Assembly (NCBI GenBank): GCA_016707175.1
Contig: JADJIB010000004.1
Location: 186,001-250,000, forward strand
Length of the DNA: 64,000 nucleotides
Direction of reading: 5' to 3'
Source of the DNA: Candidatus Phosphoribacter hodrii
GTDB lineage: Bacteria; Actinomycetota; Actinomycetes; Actinomycetales; Dermatophilaceae
Of the stretch, positions 49,906 through 58,627 are shown piece by piece. Position 1 is the first letter of the stretch. Every line of letters starts with the position of its first letter. The translations under genes and the position numbers were made by a program. The notes under the pieces are model-generated. The model saw only the letters and a list, made by a program, of their open reading frames with translations. It was not told the origin of the DNA and ran no database searches.

Positions 49906-50682
49906 TTACTTGGCGAGGCTCCCGGACACGTCCTCGGCGCTGGCGTCGATGCCGGTGATGGCCTCGTAGCTCCAGCCCGCGATGAGCGCACCGACGATCG
50001 GGGCCACCCAGAACAGCCACAACTGCCCGGGGGCGCCGGCTCCGTTGAAGAAGGCGACCGCCGTCGAGCGGGCCGGGTTGACCGACGTGTTGCTGATCGG
50101 GATCGAGATGAGGTGGATGAGCGTCAGGGTGAGACCGATGGCCAGCGGCCCGAAGCCGGCCGGCGCGTGCTTGGTGGTCACCCCGAGGATGACGAACAGG
50201 AAGAAGGCCGTGAGCAGGACCTCGGCGAGCAGCACCGCCCACATCGAGTAGCCGCCGGGCGAGTTGTCGCCGTAGCCGTTCGCGGCCATGTTGCCGACCA
50301 TGCTTCCGGAGCCCTTCGCGCTCTTGGCCAATCCCCAGAGGCACGCTCCGGCCAGCAGGCCGCCGACGACCTGGGCGCCGATGTAGGCGAACAGGTCGCG
50401 GACGTTGTCGAAGCGGCGGGCCGCCCACAGGCCGATCGTCACCGCCGGGTTGAAGTGCCCTCCGGAGACGTGGCCCACGGCATACGCCATCGTGAGGACG
50501 GTGAGCCCGAAGGCGAGCGAGACGCCGAGATGGCCGATGCCGACCTCGGTGCCCTGTGCGTCGGCCACCCCGGCGGGGGCGTAGAACTTGGCGGCGAAGA
50601 TGGCGCTGCCACACCCGCCGAATACGAGCCAGAACGTGCCGAGTAGTTCGGCGCCGAGCCGCTTGCTGAGTGCAGGCTGCAT
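49906..50682 (-). CDS. aqpZ: Aquaporin Z-type water channel
   Basis: A 258-residue MIP-family protein with six membrane helices and the two half-helix motifs NPA in SGGHFNPAVTIGLW and NPAR in NTSVNPARSTAVAFF. IPISNTSVNPARST and the Cys/Gly selectivity region are of the water-specific AqpZ type rather than GlpF, so it is unlikely to be the glycerol facilitator for glpK despite the glycerol genes elsewhere in the window. An extra loop (KGSGSMVGNMAANGYGDNSPGG) lies between helices 3 and 4. The start ATG is at 50682. Confidence 0.92.
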   Translation of the reverse strand: MQPALSKRLGAELLGTFWLVFGGCGSAIFAAKFYAPAGVADAQGTEVGIGHLGVSLAFGLTVLTMAYAVGHVSGGHFNPAVTIGLWAARRFDNVRDLFAYIGAQVVGGLLAGACLWGLAKSAKGSGSMVGNMAANGYGDNSPGGYSMWAVLLAEVLLTAFFLFVILGVTTKHAPAGFGPLAIGLTLTLIHLISIPISNTSVNPARSTAVAFFNGAGAPGQLWLFWVAPIVGALIAGWSYEAITGIDASAEDVSGSLAK

Positions 50683-50820
50683 GGAAGGTCTCCCTTGTCG
50701 TTCTCCGATCGGGCGTTTGCCGCGGTCGTCGGCGTCTACGCTACCGGCTCGCCACCCGCCCGGCTGGGAGGTGGTGTGATCAACCCGACGAGAGGACGGG
50801 CCGAGCGCGGCATACCGAGG

Positions 50821-50838
50821 TATCTTGACGTCAAGCTA
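50821..50838. promoter_or_regulatory. Palindromic operator upstream of icd
   Basis: TATCTTGACGTCAAGCTA is a palindrome (core CTTGACGTCAAG perfect, one mismatch outside). It is 50 bases before the icd start. It includes a TTGACG that could double as a -35 element. A regulator of central carbon flow is a reasonable guess; none is identified. Confidence 0.6.
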
Positions 50839-50887
50839 TCCTGGGTCGCGACCCCTGTCCGGCCCGCTTCGAATCGACGGAGATGCG

Positions 50888-53107
50888 ATGACCTCAGAAA
50901 TTGTGTGGACCCAGATCGACGAGGCGCCGGCCCTGGCGACCTACTCCTTCCTGCCGATCGTCCAGGCGTTCACCAGGGGGACCGGGGTCGACGTCGTGAC
51001 GAGCGACATCTCGCTCTCCGGGCGCATCCTGTCGGCCTTCCCCGAGCGGCTCGCGCCGGAGCAGCAGGTGCCCGACAACCTCGCCGCGCTGGGCGCGCTG
51101 ACGCTGCGCCCCGAGGCAAACATCATCAAGCTCCCCAACATCTCCGCCTCCGTGCCGCAGCTCAAGGCCGCGATCAAGGAGTTGCAGGACAAGGGGTATG
51201 CCGTCCCCGACTATCCCGAGGCGCCGGCGACCGACGAGGAGAAGGCGGTGCACGCGGCATACGCCAAGGTTCTTGGCTCCGCGGTGAACCCCGTTCTGCG
51301 CGAAGGAAACTCCGACCGCCGCGCCCCCTTGTCGGTGAAGAACTTCGCCAAGAAGCACCCGCACCGCCTCGGTGCGTGGGACCCGGCGACCAAGGCTCGC
51401 GTCGAGACGATGACTGCCGGTGACTTCTACGGCAACGAGCAGTCCGTGGTTGTTGACGGCGGTGGCGACCTGCGGATCGAGCACGTCGGCGCTGATGGCT
51501 CGGTGACCGTCCTCAAGGACAAGGTGGCCACGCTGCCCGGCGAGATCGTCGACGGCACCTTCATGAGTGTGGCGGCGCTGCGGGACTTCTATGCCGCGCA
51601 GATCGATGCCGCGAAGGCCGACGGGCTGCTGCTGTCGCTGCACCTCAAGGCGACGATGATGAAGGTCTCCGACCCGGTGATGTTCGGTCACGCGGTGTCG
51701 GTGTTCTATGCCGATGTCTTCGCGAAGTACGCCGACACGTTGGCCGCGCTCGGGGTCGACCCGAACATGGGCATGGGCGACCTGGAGGTCAAGATTGCCG
51801 GCCTGCCGGCGACGGAGCGCGCGGCGATCGCCGCCGACATCGCTGCGGTGTATGCCGCGCGGCCGGCCATCGCGATGGTCAACTCCGACAAGGGCATCAC
51901 CAACCTGCACGTCTCCAGCGACACGATCGTCGACGCGTCGATGCCGGTCGTCATCCGCGACTCCGGCCAGATGTGGAACTGGGACGGCAAGCTCCAGGCG
52001 ACCCTCGCCATGGTGCCCGACCGCTCCTACGGCCTCATGTATGCCGCGGTGTTCGAGGACTGCCGCGTCAACGGCGCCCTCGACCCGGCGACCATGGGCT
52101 CGGTGCCCAACGTCGGGCTCATGGCCCAGAAGGCCGAGGAGTACGGCTCGCACCCGACGACGTTCATCGTGCCTGCTGCCGGGACCGTGCGCGTGCTCGG
52201 GCCTGATGGCGCCCTGCTCATGTCGCACGAGGTCGGTGCCGGGGACATCTGGCGGATGTCGCGCGTGCGGGACATCCCGATCCAGGACTGGGTCAAGCTC
52301 GCGGTGACGCGCGCTCGGATCACTGGCGCCCCGGCGTGCTTCTACCTCGACTCCGCGCGGGCGCACGACCGCAACGTCATCGCCAAGGTCGAGCGTTACT
52401 TGGGTGACCACGACCTGACGGGCGTGGAATATCGCATCCTGGCTCCCGTCGAGGCGATCCAGTGGTGCCTCGCGCGGATCCGCGAGGGCAAGGACACCAT
52501 CTCGGTGACCGGCAACGTCCTGCGTGACTACCTCACCGACCTCTTCCCGATCCTTGAGTTGGGGACCTCGGCCAAGATGCTCTCGGTCGTGCCGCTGCTC
52601 GCCGGTGGTGGGCTCTTCGAGACCGGTGCCGGTGGGTCGGCCCCCAAGCACGTGCAGCAGTTCGTCGCCGAGGACTACCTGCGCTGGGACTCGCTCGGTG
52701 AGTTCTCGGCGTTGGGTGCCTCGCTCGAGCACCTGGCCCAGACCCAGGGCAACGCCAAGGCTCAGGTGCTTGCGGTCGCGCTCGACAAGGCGATCGCGAC
52801 CTTCCTCGACGAGAACAAGTCGCCGGCCCGCAAGGTCGGTCAGATCGACAACCGCGGCTCGCACTTCTACCTCGCGCTGTTCTGGGCCGAGGAGTTGGCG
52901 GCGCAGTCGGATGACGCCGAGTTGGCGGCGCGGTTCGCTCCGGTGGCGGCCGCGCTGCGGTCGAACGAGTCGACGATCAACGAGGAGTTGCTCGCCGTGC
53001 AGGGCAAGCCGGTCGACATGGGCGGCTACTACCGCCCCGACACCGCCAAGACCGGTGCGGCCATGCGCCCGAGCGCAACGCTGAACGCCATTATCGACGC
53101 GCTGTAG
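50888..53107 (+). CDS. icd: Monomeric NADP-dependent isocitrate dehydrogenase
   Basis: A 739-residue enzyme of the monomeric IDH (IDH-II) family, oxidatively decarboxylating isocitrate to 2-oxoglutarate in the TCA cycle with NADP. Recognisable parts are WTQIDEAPALATYSFLPIVQAF at the N-terminus, LREGNSDRRAP (substrate binding), LHLKATMMKVSDPVMFG, and the C-terminal NRGSHFYLALFWAEELA. The length and single-chain form are typical of actinobacteria and some proteobacteria. The ATG at 50888 has GGAG upstream. A near-perfect palindrome lies 50 bases before it and a perfect octamer-pair hairpin ends the gene. Confidence 0.96.
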   Translation: MTSEIVWTQIDEAPALATYSFLPIVQAFTRGTGVDVVTSDISLSGRILSAFPERLAPEQQVPDNLAALGALTLRPEANIIKLPNISASVPQLKAAIKELQDKGYAVPDYPEAPATDEEKAVHAAYAKVLGSAVNPVLREGNSDRRAPLSVKNFAKKHPHRLGAWDPATKARVETMTAGDFYGNEQSVVVDGGGDLRIEHVGADGSVTVLKDKVATLPGEIVDGTFMSVAALRDFYAAQIDAAKADGLLLSLHLKATMMKVSDPVMFGHAVSVFYADVFAKYADTLAALGVDPNMGMGDLEVKIAGLPATERAAIAADIAAVYAARPAIAMVNSDKGITNLHVSSDTIVDASMPVVIRDSGQMWNWDGKLQATLAMVPDRSYGLMYAAVFEDCRVNGALDPATMGSVPNVGLMAQKAEEYGSHPTTFIVPAAGTVRVLGPDGALLMSHEVGAGDIWRMSRVRDIPIQDWVKLAVTRARITGAPACFYLDSARAHDRNVIAKVERYLGDHDLTGVEYRILAPVEAIQWCLARIREGKDTISVTGNVLRDYLTDLFPILELGTSAKMLSVVPLLAGGGLFETGAGGSAPKHVQQFVAEDYLRWDSLGEFSALGASLEHLAQTQGNAKAQVLAVALDKAIATFLDENKSPARKVGQIDNRGSHFYLALFWAEELAAQSDDAELAARFAPVAAALRSNESTINEELLAVQGKPVDMGGYYRPDTAKTGAAMRPSATLNAIIDAL

Positions 53108-53124
53108 TCCGCACCCGCTGTCTT

Positions 53125-53161
53125 GGTATGCCGCCCGCGCACCTCGCGCGGGCGGCATACC
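53125..53161. terminator. Perfect 16-bp octamer-pair hairpin after icd
   Basis: GGTATGCCGCCCGCGC (53125-53140) and GCGCGGGCGGCATACC (53146-53161) with a 5-base loop, 18 bases after the icd stop. The strongest of the four hairpins built from inverted GTATGCCG copies. Confidence 0.75.
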
Positions 53162-53194
53162 TGCGTCTGAGTTTCCATCCCGGGGTTTGGCCCG

Positions 53195-53429
53195 GAGATA
53201 GCGCTCGCACGGTCATCTTTGGGGCCCCGACCCTGGGTTTTGGTCCGGTGATAGCGCTCGCACGGTCATCTTTGGGGGTCTGGCGGGCGATTTGACCCGG
53301 ATAGCGCTCGCATGGTCATCTTTGCGGCGGTGACCCCGGGGTTTGGCCCGGAGATAGCGCTCGCATGGTCATCTTTGCGGCGGTGACCCCGGGTTTTGGT
53401 CCGGTGATAGCGCTCGCACGGTCATCTTT
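53195..53429. repeat. Direct array of five 26-bp intergenic elements
   Basis: Copies begin at 53195, 53248, 53299, 53351 and 53404, spaced 51-53 bp, all in the same orientation. The third has lost part of its GAGAT start, the second and fifth read GTGATAG. Spacers are related (CCCCGGGTTTTGGTCCGG). The rest of the gap to 53546 shows nothing further. Confidence 0.93.
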
Positions 53430-53546
53430 GCCGGGGACAAGGCTCCCAACCGTCGTCGGTCGCGATCAAAGGGACCCAGCCAAGCGGCATCGCTGCCTGT
53501 GGATAACCTCGGGGGGCGAATCTTGAGCCGTGCCAGGCTTCATTCC

Positions 53547-54518
53547 ATGACAGCGGGACGCACCGGCGATCGCCCACGAGTGGGCGATGTCGCGGTGCCC
53601 GTCGACGTCACCCGCCCGTTCACTCGACGTGCGGGGTTAGCGACGGGACTCACCGACGAACAGTTGCAGAGCACGGCATACCGGCGGATCTTCCGCGGCG
53701 TCTATGCCGACGCAGCGACCCTCATCACCGCGCCTGCCCGGCTCGAGGCGGCTCGGCTCATCGGACCGGCGGACGCCTTCGCGACGCACCACACGGCCGC
53801 CCGTTTGCTGGGTGGGATTGTGCCCGACACCCCGGTGACGCATCTGGGGACCACCAGCCAGCGCCGCGGCCGCGTGACTGACCTCCGCGTGCATCGGTAT
53901 GCCGCCCTCCCGCCGCTCGTGCAGGTCGCCGGCCAGCCGGTGACCGCGCCGACGCAAACCTTTCTCGACCTGGCGGGGTCGCTGGATCTCGTCGATCTCG
54001 TCGTGCTCGGCGACAGCCTGGTGAATGCCGGGCAGATCGTCCCCGAGGACCTTCGAGCCGCGAGCGCCGCCTCTCACACGAGGTGGGCGCGGTCGGCACG
54101 ACGCGCGGCGGCATACGTGCGTCGGGGAGCGGAGTCGGCGCCTGAGACTCGGCTGCGGATGCTCGTCGTGTTGGCGGGGTTGCCTGAGCCGCAGACGCAA
54201 GTGCCGGTGCTCGGCAGCCACGGGCGGGTGCTCTATCGCCTCGACATGGGGTGGGAGGAGGTCAAAGTTGCCCTTGAATATGACGGTCGACACCACATCG
54301 AACGCCAGGAGAAATGGCATGCGGACCTGCTGCGCCGTGAAGACTGCGAGTCGCGCGAGTGGAGGTTTGTGGTCGCCACGTCGCCGGACCTCTACGTCGG
54401 TCCTCACCAGACTCTGGGGCGGGTGAGGACCACGTTGAGCGACCGAGGCTTCGTCCTCCCTCGCCTGCGGGACGACTGGCGGGTGCACTTTCCGAGCCGG
54501 GAAACACTGACCGGATGA
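53547..54518 (+). CDS. AbiEi-like N-terminus with DUF559-type nuclease-like C-terminus
   Basis: A 323-residue protein common in actinobacterial genomes as hypothetical. The N-terminal half starts with a winged-helix-like region (FTRRAGLATGLTDEQLQSTAYRRIFRGVYADA) reminiscent of AbiEi antitoxins. The C-terminal part has the DUF559/Vsr-like layout VKVALEYDGRHHIERQEKWHADLLRREDCESREWRFVVAT: an Asp followed by Glu-rich helix and a final beta strand; the PD-(D/E)xK catalytic pattern appears partial. No toxin partner is adjacent. ATG 53547 is likelier than GTG 53499. It lies between inverted copies of the 26-bp element. Confidence 0.75.
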   Translation: MTAGRTGDRPRVGDVAVPVDVTRPFTRRAGLATGLTDEQLQSTAYRRIFRGVYADAATLITAPARLEAARLIGPADAFATHHTAARLLGGIVPDTPVTHLGTTSQRRGRVTDLRVHRYAALPPLVQVAGQPVTAPTQTFLDLAGSLDLVDLVVLGDSLVNAGQIVPEDLRAASAASHTRWARSARRAAAYVRRGAESAPETRLRMLVVLAGLPEPQTQVPVLGSHGRVLYRLDMGWEEVKVALEYDGRHHIERQEKWHADLLRREDCESREWRFVVATSPDLYVGPHQTLGRVRTTLSDRGFVLPRLRDDWRVHFPSRETLTG

Positions 54519-54543
54519 CCGACTGATCAGGCAGACTCTTGCG

Positions 54544-55059
54544 GTGACGATCGTCGTGAGGCCGTGCGAGTCCTTGGCCGATGTCGCGGCCATCGAGGCT
54601 TCCGTGCCCACTGGGCACTCGGCCTATCACGCGCAGCGCTTTCACCGGAACGCCGAAGGGGCCGTGTACCTGCTGGCCTGGCGTGATGATCTGGCCGTGG
54701 GCCACGTGTTGGTCACTCCGGTGTCGAAGTACGAGCTGGTTCGGGCTCGGCTCGGAACGTTTCCGGAGGTGAACGCGCTCGGCGTGGCCGCGGCATACCG
54801 GCGTTGTGGAGTTGCCCGCACACTCATGGAGGCGGCGGCAGGGCTGGCGGTGTCCATGGGCGGCACCCGGTTGGGGCTCGCCGTTGAACCTGAGAACCAG
54901 CCCGCACTGGCCCTGTATCGGGCTCTCGGTTTCCGGCGGCATCCGGACGTCGATCCGGTCGACGTGTGGGCGTGGATCGATGAAGCCGGCGTGGAGCATG
55001 AAGAGCGAGACCGCTGTTCCTATTGGTCCCAGCCCTGCGCCGGACGTGGAGTGGGGTAA
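54544..55059 (+). CDS. GNAT N-acetyltransferase
   Basis: A 171-residue acetyl-CoA-dependent transferase. The acetyl-CoA-binding motif is VNALGVAAAYRRCGVARTLMEAAAGLA, followed by LGLAVEPENQPALALYRALGFRRHP, which is the GNAT motif B. The N-terminal substrate-binding part gives no clue to the acceptor. The start is GTG 54544. It lies 25 bases after the DUF559-type gene on the same strand, so they may be co-transcribed. Confidence 0.88.
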   Translation: MTIVVRPCESLADVAAIEASVPTGHSAYHAQRFHRNAEGAVYLLAWRDDLAVGHVLVTPVSKYELVRARLGTFPEVNALGVAAAYRRCGVARTLMEAAAGLAVSMGGTRLGLAVEPENQPALALYRALGFRRHPDVDPVDVWAWIDEAGVEHEERDRCSYWSQPCAGRGVG

Positions 55060-55069
55060 CTCGGCCGGC

Positions 55070-55095
55070 AAAGATGACCGTGCGAGCGCTATCTC
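55070..55095. repeat. Single inverted copy of the 26-bp element
   Basis: AAAGATGACCGTGCGAGCGC onward, ending ATCTC. It is the reverse complement of the array copies at 53.2-53.4 kb and lies between convergent genes. Confidence 0.92.
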
Positions 55096-55137
55096 CGGGT
55101 CAACAGGCCGGGGTGTGGTGGACAGAGGCGCGGGAAG

Positions 55138-56718
55138 TCAGGCGGACAGGCCAGATGCTCGGCGGACGAATGACGCCAAGTCGGCGGACTGGGCTAGGCG
55201 GCTGGGCTCGTGGACGTACATCATGTGCCCGGCCGGATAGGTCCGGTGCTCAATCCGCCCACGAGCCTCCTCGGTCAGCCGCATCACAGCGAACACGTCA
55301 TCAGCCGCCGCCGGGGGAGTGGCCCCGTCATAGATCCCATAGGCCACATGCACCTGCAGGTGCGGGTTGGCCCGCATCGCCCGCTCCAACCGTGGCGAGA
55401 CATCGATCGGCCGACCCTCGAAATCCTTGTAGGACCACGGGTTCACCCGCTCGGAGATCTGCTCGTAGTGCAGGTCGCTGCCGAACTCCAGCTCAGCGCG
55501 CACGTAGTGGTTCATCGCCGCGGCATACGGCCCGACGATCGCGTCGAAGGACGGGTCCGCGTCCATCTCTTCGGCAATGCTGCTGGCCGCCGGCCCGGTG
55601 AACCGCGAGTCCAACCGCCCGACCGTCAGCCGCTCGTCCCGCAACAACTCCCCGAAGAACCGCCAGTGCTCGATCCGCAGCTCGGCGCGATCGACGTAGT
55701 CGGCCGACACCCCCGCGAGCCGCGCTACCGTCGCCGCGACCTCCGCACGTTCGTCGGCGCGAAGCCGAGCCCCACGCGCCAGCGCCCACGGGTAGTCGCG
55801 GGCGGCATACTCGCTCGCCTCGGCGACCACCTCGTCGAGGGAACGGCCGGGATGCTTGCCGTGATAGTGGGCGACGGCGGCATACAAGGGGAGGTATGCC
55901 GCGTGCGCCCGGTCGTTGCGCTGCTCCGCGAAGTCGATCGACGACAGGTCCAAGACCGACGAGATGAGGATGACGCCGTTGAGGTACATGCCGTAGCGGG
56001 TCTGCAGGTGGTCGGCGAGTGCCGCCGCGCGCAGGGTGCCGTAGGACTCGCCGGCGAGGAACTTGGGCGACATCCAGCGGCCGTTGCGCGAGGTCCACAG
56101 GCGGATGACCTCGGCGACGCTCTCAAGGTCGCCCTGATAGCCGTGGTAGACACCGGGTTTCCCGCCCTTGACCGCCCGCGAGTAGCCGGTCGACACCGGG
56201 TCGATGAACACCAGGTCGCTCTCGGCGAGCAGCGTCTCGGCGTTGTCGGCCAGGGCATACGGCGGCGGCAGCAGGGCACCGACATCGCCCATGACCACCC
56301 GCCGCGGCCCGAGCAGGCCCAGGTGCAGCCACACCGACGACGACCCTGGCCCGCCGTTGAACGCGAACGTCACGGGCCGCGCCGCCCGCTCCCGCCCGGA
56401 GAGACCTTCGCGGACGTAGGACGTGATCGACACCTGCGCCTTGGCCGGGTGGCCGCCGAACACGCCGTCCTCGTAGACCTCCTCGCGCAACACCAGTCGC
56501 CCGGTCGTCGCGCTGTAGTCCAGGACCTGCCCATCGGAGAGCGTCACGGTATGCCGTGTCGTCACCAACTCGTCGGTCGGCTCGGGCTCGGCAGCCTTGC
56601 CGTCCGGTGCAGCCCCGGCTGGGTTGGCGCTCGTGGCCGAGGGAGTCTGGGTGGGTGCCGAAGAGGCGGGCTGCGGCGCCGCGGACTCGGGCGTCGCGGA
56701 CGAGGTCGCGTCGGTCAT
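55138..56718 (-). CDS. S10-family serine carboxypeptidase-like peptidase
   Basis: A 526-residue alpha/beta-hydrolase peptidase. The oxyanion segment FNGGPGSSSVWLHLGLLGPRRV, nucleophile GESYGTLRA, Asp in YGIYDGATPP and His in YPAGHMMYVH make the S10 catalytic triad. The first ~45 residues are Ala/Pro/Ser-rich with no signal peptide, so it may be cytosolic, unlike most S10 enzymes; a non-classical export cannot be excluded. GTG at 56721 directly precedes the ATG at 56718. It is convergent with the GNAT gene. Confidence 0.9.
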   Translation of the reverse strand: MTDATSSATPESAAPQPASSAPTQTPSATSANPAGAAPDGKAAEPEPTDELVTTRHTVTLSDGQVLDYSATTGRLVLREEVYEDGVFGGHPAKAQVSITSYVREGLSGRERAARPVTFAFNGGPGSSSVWLHLGLLGPRRVVMGDVGALLPPPYALADNAETLLAESDLVFIDPVSTGYSRAVKGGKPGVYHGYQGDLESVAEVIRLWTSRNGRWMSPKFLAGESYGTLRAAALADHLQTRYGMYLNGVILISSVLDLSSIDFAEQRNDRAHAAYLPLYAAVAHYHGKHPGRSLDEVVAEASEYAARDYPWALARGARLRADERAEVAATVARLAGVSADYVDRAELRIEHWRFFGELLRDERLTVGRLDSRFTGPAASSIAEEMDADPSFDAIVGPYAAAMNHYVRAELEFGSDLHYEQISERVNPWSYKDFEGRPIDVSPRLERAMRANPHLQVHVAYGIYDGATPPAAADDVFAVMRLTEEARGRIEHRTYPAGHMMYVHEPSRLAQSADLASFVRRASGLSA

Positions 56719-56790
56719 CACCTCACCCTAGCCGTGGCCGCTTCACCTCGGCCCGTCCCGCCGGGTTGCCGGTCAGGCCGTCCCGCCGCA

Positions 56791-57966
56791 TTACTGGTCG
56801 CGCCCGGCTCCATCGGCCGGCGTGACAAGGAAGGGAACCGGGCTAGACCACCCGGCCCCGGCGAACGCCGCCAGCACCGCCGCCTCGACGGAGCTCGCGG
56901 AGGCGGCATCGACCAGCGCGATCGCGCACCCGCCGAACCCGCCGCCTGTCATCCGTGCCCCCCACGCCCCGGCAGCCATCGCCGTCTTGACGACGAGATC
57001 GAGCTCCTGACAACTCACCTCGTAGTCGTCGCGGAGGGACTCGTGCGAGGCCACCATGAGCGTCCCCGCGAGCCGCCAGTCAGCGGCTTCCACGGCGTCG
57101 GCGAACCGGCCGACGCGGTCGATCTCGGTGACGACGTGACGGACTCGACGGCGGGTCACGTCGTCGGGGAGCCGTGCGAGCGTGTGGGCGAGGTAAGGAA
57201 GCCCGACCTCACGCAGGCTGCTCACCCCGAGCGCCGTGGCGGCTTCCTGGCAGGTATGCCGTCGCGCGGCATACTGCCCGTCCACGAGGGCGTGCGGGGC
57301 GCGCGTGTCGACGACGAGCAACGCCAACCCGTGAGCGGCCAGGTCGAAAGGAACCGCCTGGGTCGACCCGTCACGGCAGTCCAACAGCAGGGCGTGTCCG
57401 GCCGTGCCGAGCATCGACGCCAGTTGGTCCATGCCGCCGGTGGGTGCCCCGGCGATGTCGTTCTCGGCCCGCTGGCAGACCGTGGCCAGCCGACGACGTC
57501 CGTCGAGGTCGGCGAGCAGGCCGAGGTCGGTCAGGTCGGACAGCGCGGCGCCGACCGAACACTCCACGGCCGCCGACGAGGACAGGCCGGCTCCCACGGG
57601 CACCGAACTGGACAGAGCCACATCGGCGCCGGGCACGGCATACCCCGCGTCACGAAGGGCCCAGAAGACTCCGGCGACGTAGGCCGCCCACCCGCCGGGG
57701 GAGCCGGGGCCCACCTCGGTGAGCGGCACGCTGACGGGGCCACCCGGCATACCGTCGCTGACGACCCGCAGGACGCCGTCGGGGCGCACGCGGACGGCCG
57801 CGTAGGTGCGTTGCGGGAGCGCGATGGGCAGCGCCAGGCCGCCGTTGTAGTCGGTGTGCTCACCGATGAGGTTGACCCGACCGGGTGCCGACCAGACCCC
57901 GGCGGGCTCGCCGCCGAACGCTTGCTGGAAGAGTCGCAGCGCTCGATCGATCGGTGCCATCGCCAT
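56791..57966 (-). CDS. galK: Galactokinase
   Basis: A 391-residue GHMP kinase phosphorylating galactose at C1. The signature GRVNLIGEHTDYNGGLALPIA, the ATP loop VPVGAGLSSSAAVE, and the C-terminal MTGGGFGGCAIAL are all intact; the catalytic Asp is in GGMDQLAS. The start ATG at 57966 (MAMAPIDRALRLF) is chosen; a second ATG is at 57960. No other Leloir pathway gene is adjacent. It is divergent from the 2H phosphoesterase gene with only 55 bases between. Confidence 0.94.
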   Translation of the reverse strand: MAMAPIDRALRLFQQAFGGEPAGVWSAPGRVNLIGEHTDYNGGLALPIALPQRTYAAVRVRPDGVLRVVSDGMPGGPVSVPLTEVGPGSPGGWAAYVAGVFWALRDAGYAVPGADVALSSSVPVGAGLSSSAAVECSVGAALSDLTDLGLLADLDGRRRLATVCQRAENDIAGAPTGGMDQLASMLGTAGHALLLDCRDGSTQAVPFDLAAHGLALLVVDTRAPHALVDGQYAARRHTCQEAATALGVSSLREVGLPYLAHTLARLPDDVTRRRVRHVVTEIDRVGRFADAVEAADWRLAGTLMVASHESLRDDYEVSCQELDLVVKTAMAAGAWGARMTGGGFGGCAIALVDAASASSVEAAVLAAFAGAGWSSPVPFLVTPADGAGRDQ

Positions 57967-58021
57967 GTCGGGAAGCGTAGCGATGACGAACGGGCCCAAC
58001 GAAGTCGATACGCTGACACCC

Positions 58022-58627
58022 ATGTCCGCCGACCTGAGGTCTCGAGACGCCGTCACGATGGGGCCTGGTGCGGACTGGTCCGCGGACGCGCAGGATCACC
58101 GCCAGACCATCGGCGTGGCCATCCGCGTCCCCGCTCCGTTCGGTCCGTTGTTGCAGGCCAAGCGGGCCGAGTTCAAGGACCCGCTCGCCGATCTCATCCC
58201 GGCCCACGTCACGCTCCTGGGCCCGACCGTCATCCACCAGGTGGCGCGTCCGGCTCTGGTCGAGCACCTGGAGCAGGTGAGCCGCGAGGTGGGCCCGTTC
58301 CCGATGGCGTTACGCGGGACGGGCACGTTCCGGCCGGTCTCGGATGTCGTGTTCGTCCAGGTGGCCCGAGGCATCTCCGGATGCGAGCGGCTTGAGCAGC
58401 GCATCCGCAGCGGGGAGTATGCCGCGGAGCTCACCTTCCCCTACCACCCGCACGTCACGGTCGCCCACGACGTTGCCGAAGCCGACCTCGACCGGGCCTT
58501 CGACGACCTCGCCGATTTCCGTGCCGACTTCGACGTCGAGGAGATCTGGCTCTTCGAGCAGGATGCTGCGGGACAGTGGCGGGCGGTGCGATCGTTCCGG
58601 CTCACCGGTGAGGAGCAGACCCGATGA
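58022..58627 (+). CDS. 2'-5' RNA ligase/2H phosphoesterase-family protein
   Basis: A 201-residue 2H-fold protein with two HxTx motifs, AHVTLLGPT and PHVTVAHDV, separated by about 95 residues; both catalytic His and Thr pairs are present. Members hydrolyse 2',3'-cyclic phosphates or ligate RNA with 2'-5' bonds. ATG 58022 or 58058 may be the start; the frame reaching back further is inside galK antisense. The stop overlaps the BrkB start by four bases (ATGA). Confidence 0.88.
   Translation: MSADLRSRDAVTMGPGADWSADAQDHRQTIGVAIRVPAPFGPLLQAKRAEFKDPLADLIPAHVTLLGPTVIHQVARPALVEHLEQVSREVGPFPMALRGTGTFRPVSDVVFVQVARGISGCERLEQRIRSGEYAAELTFPYHPHVTVAHDVAEADLDRAFDDLADFRADFDVEEIWLFEQDAAGQWRAVRSFRLTGEEQTR

Noticed and set aside
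49906..50682. Glycerol facilitator GlpF
   Set aside because: The motif context (IPISNTSVNPARST) is of the AqpZ type and the gene is 8 kb from glpK/glpD.
50894..53158. Long antisense open frame opposite icd
   Set aside because: Same shadow effect; the sense strand is an unmistakable monomeric isocitrate dehydrogenase.
53195..53429. CRISPR-like array: five 26-bp repeats with ~26-bp spacers
   Set aside because: The spacers are similar to one another and to those at 19.2 kb, there is no leader or cas gene, and the same repeat also occurs singly and as hairpins elsewhere.
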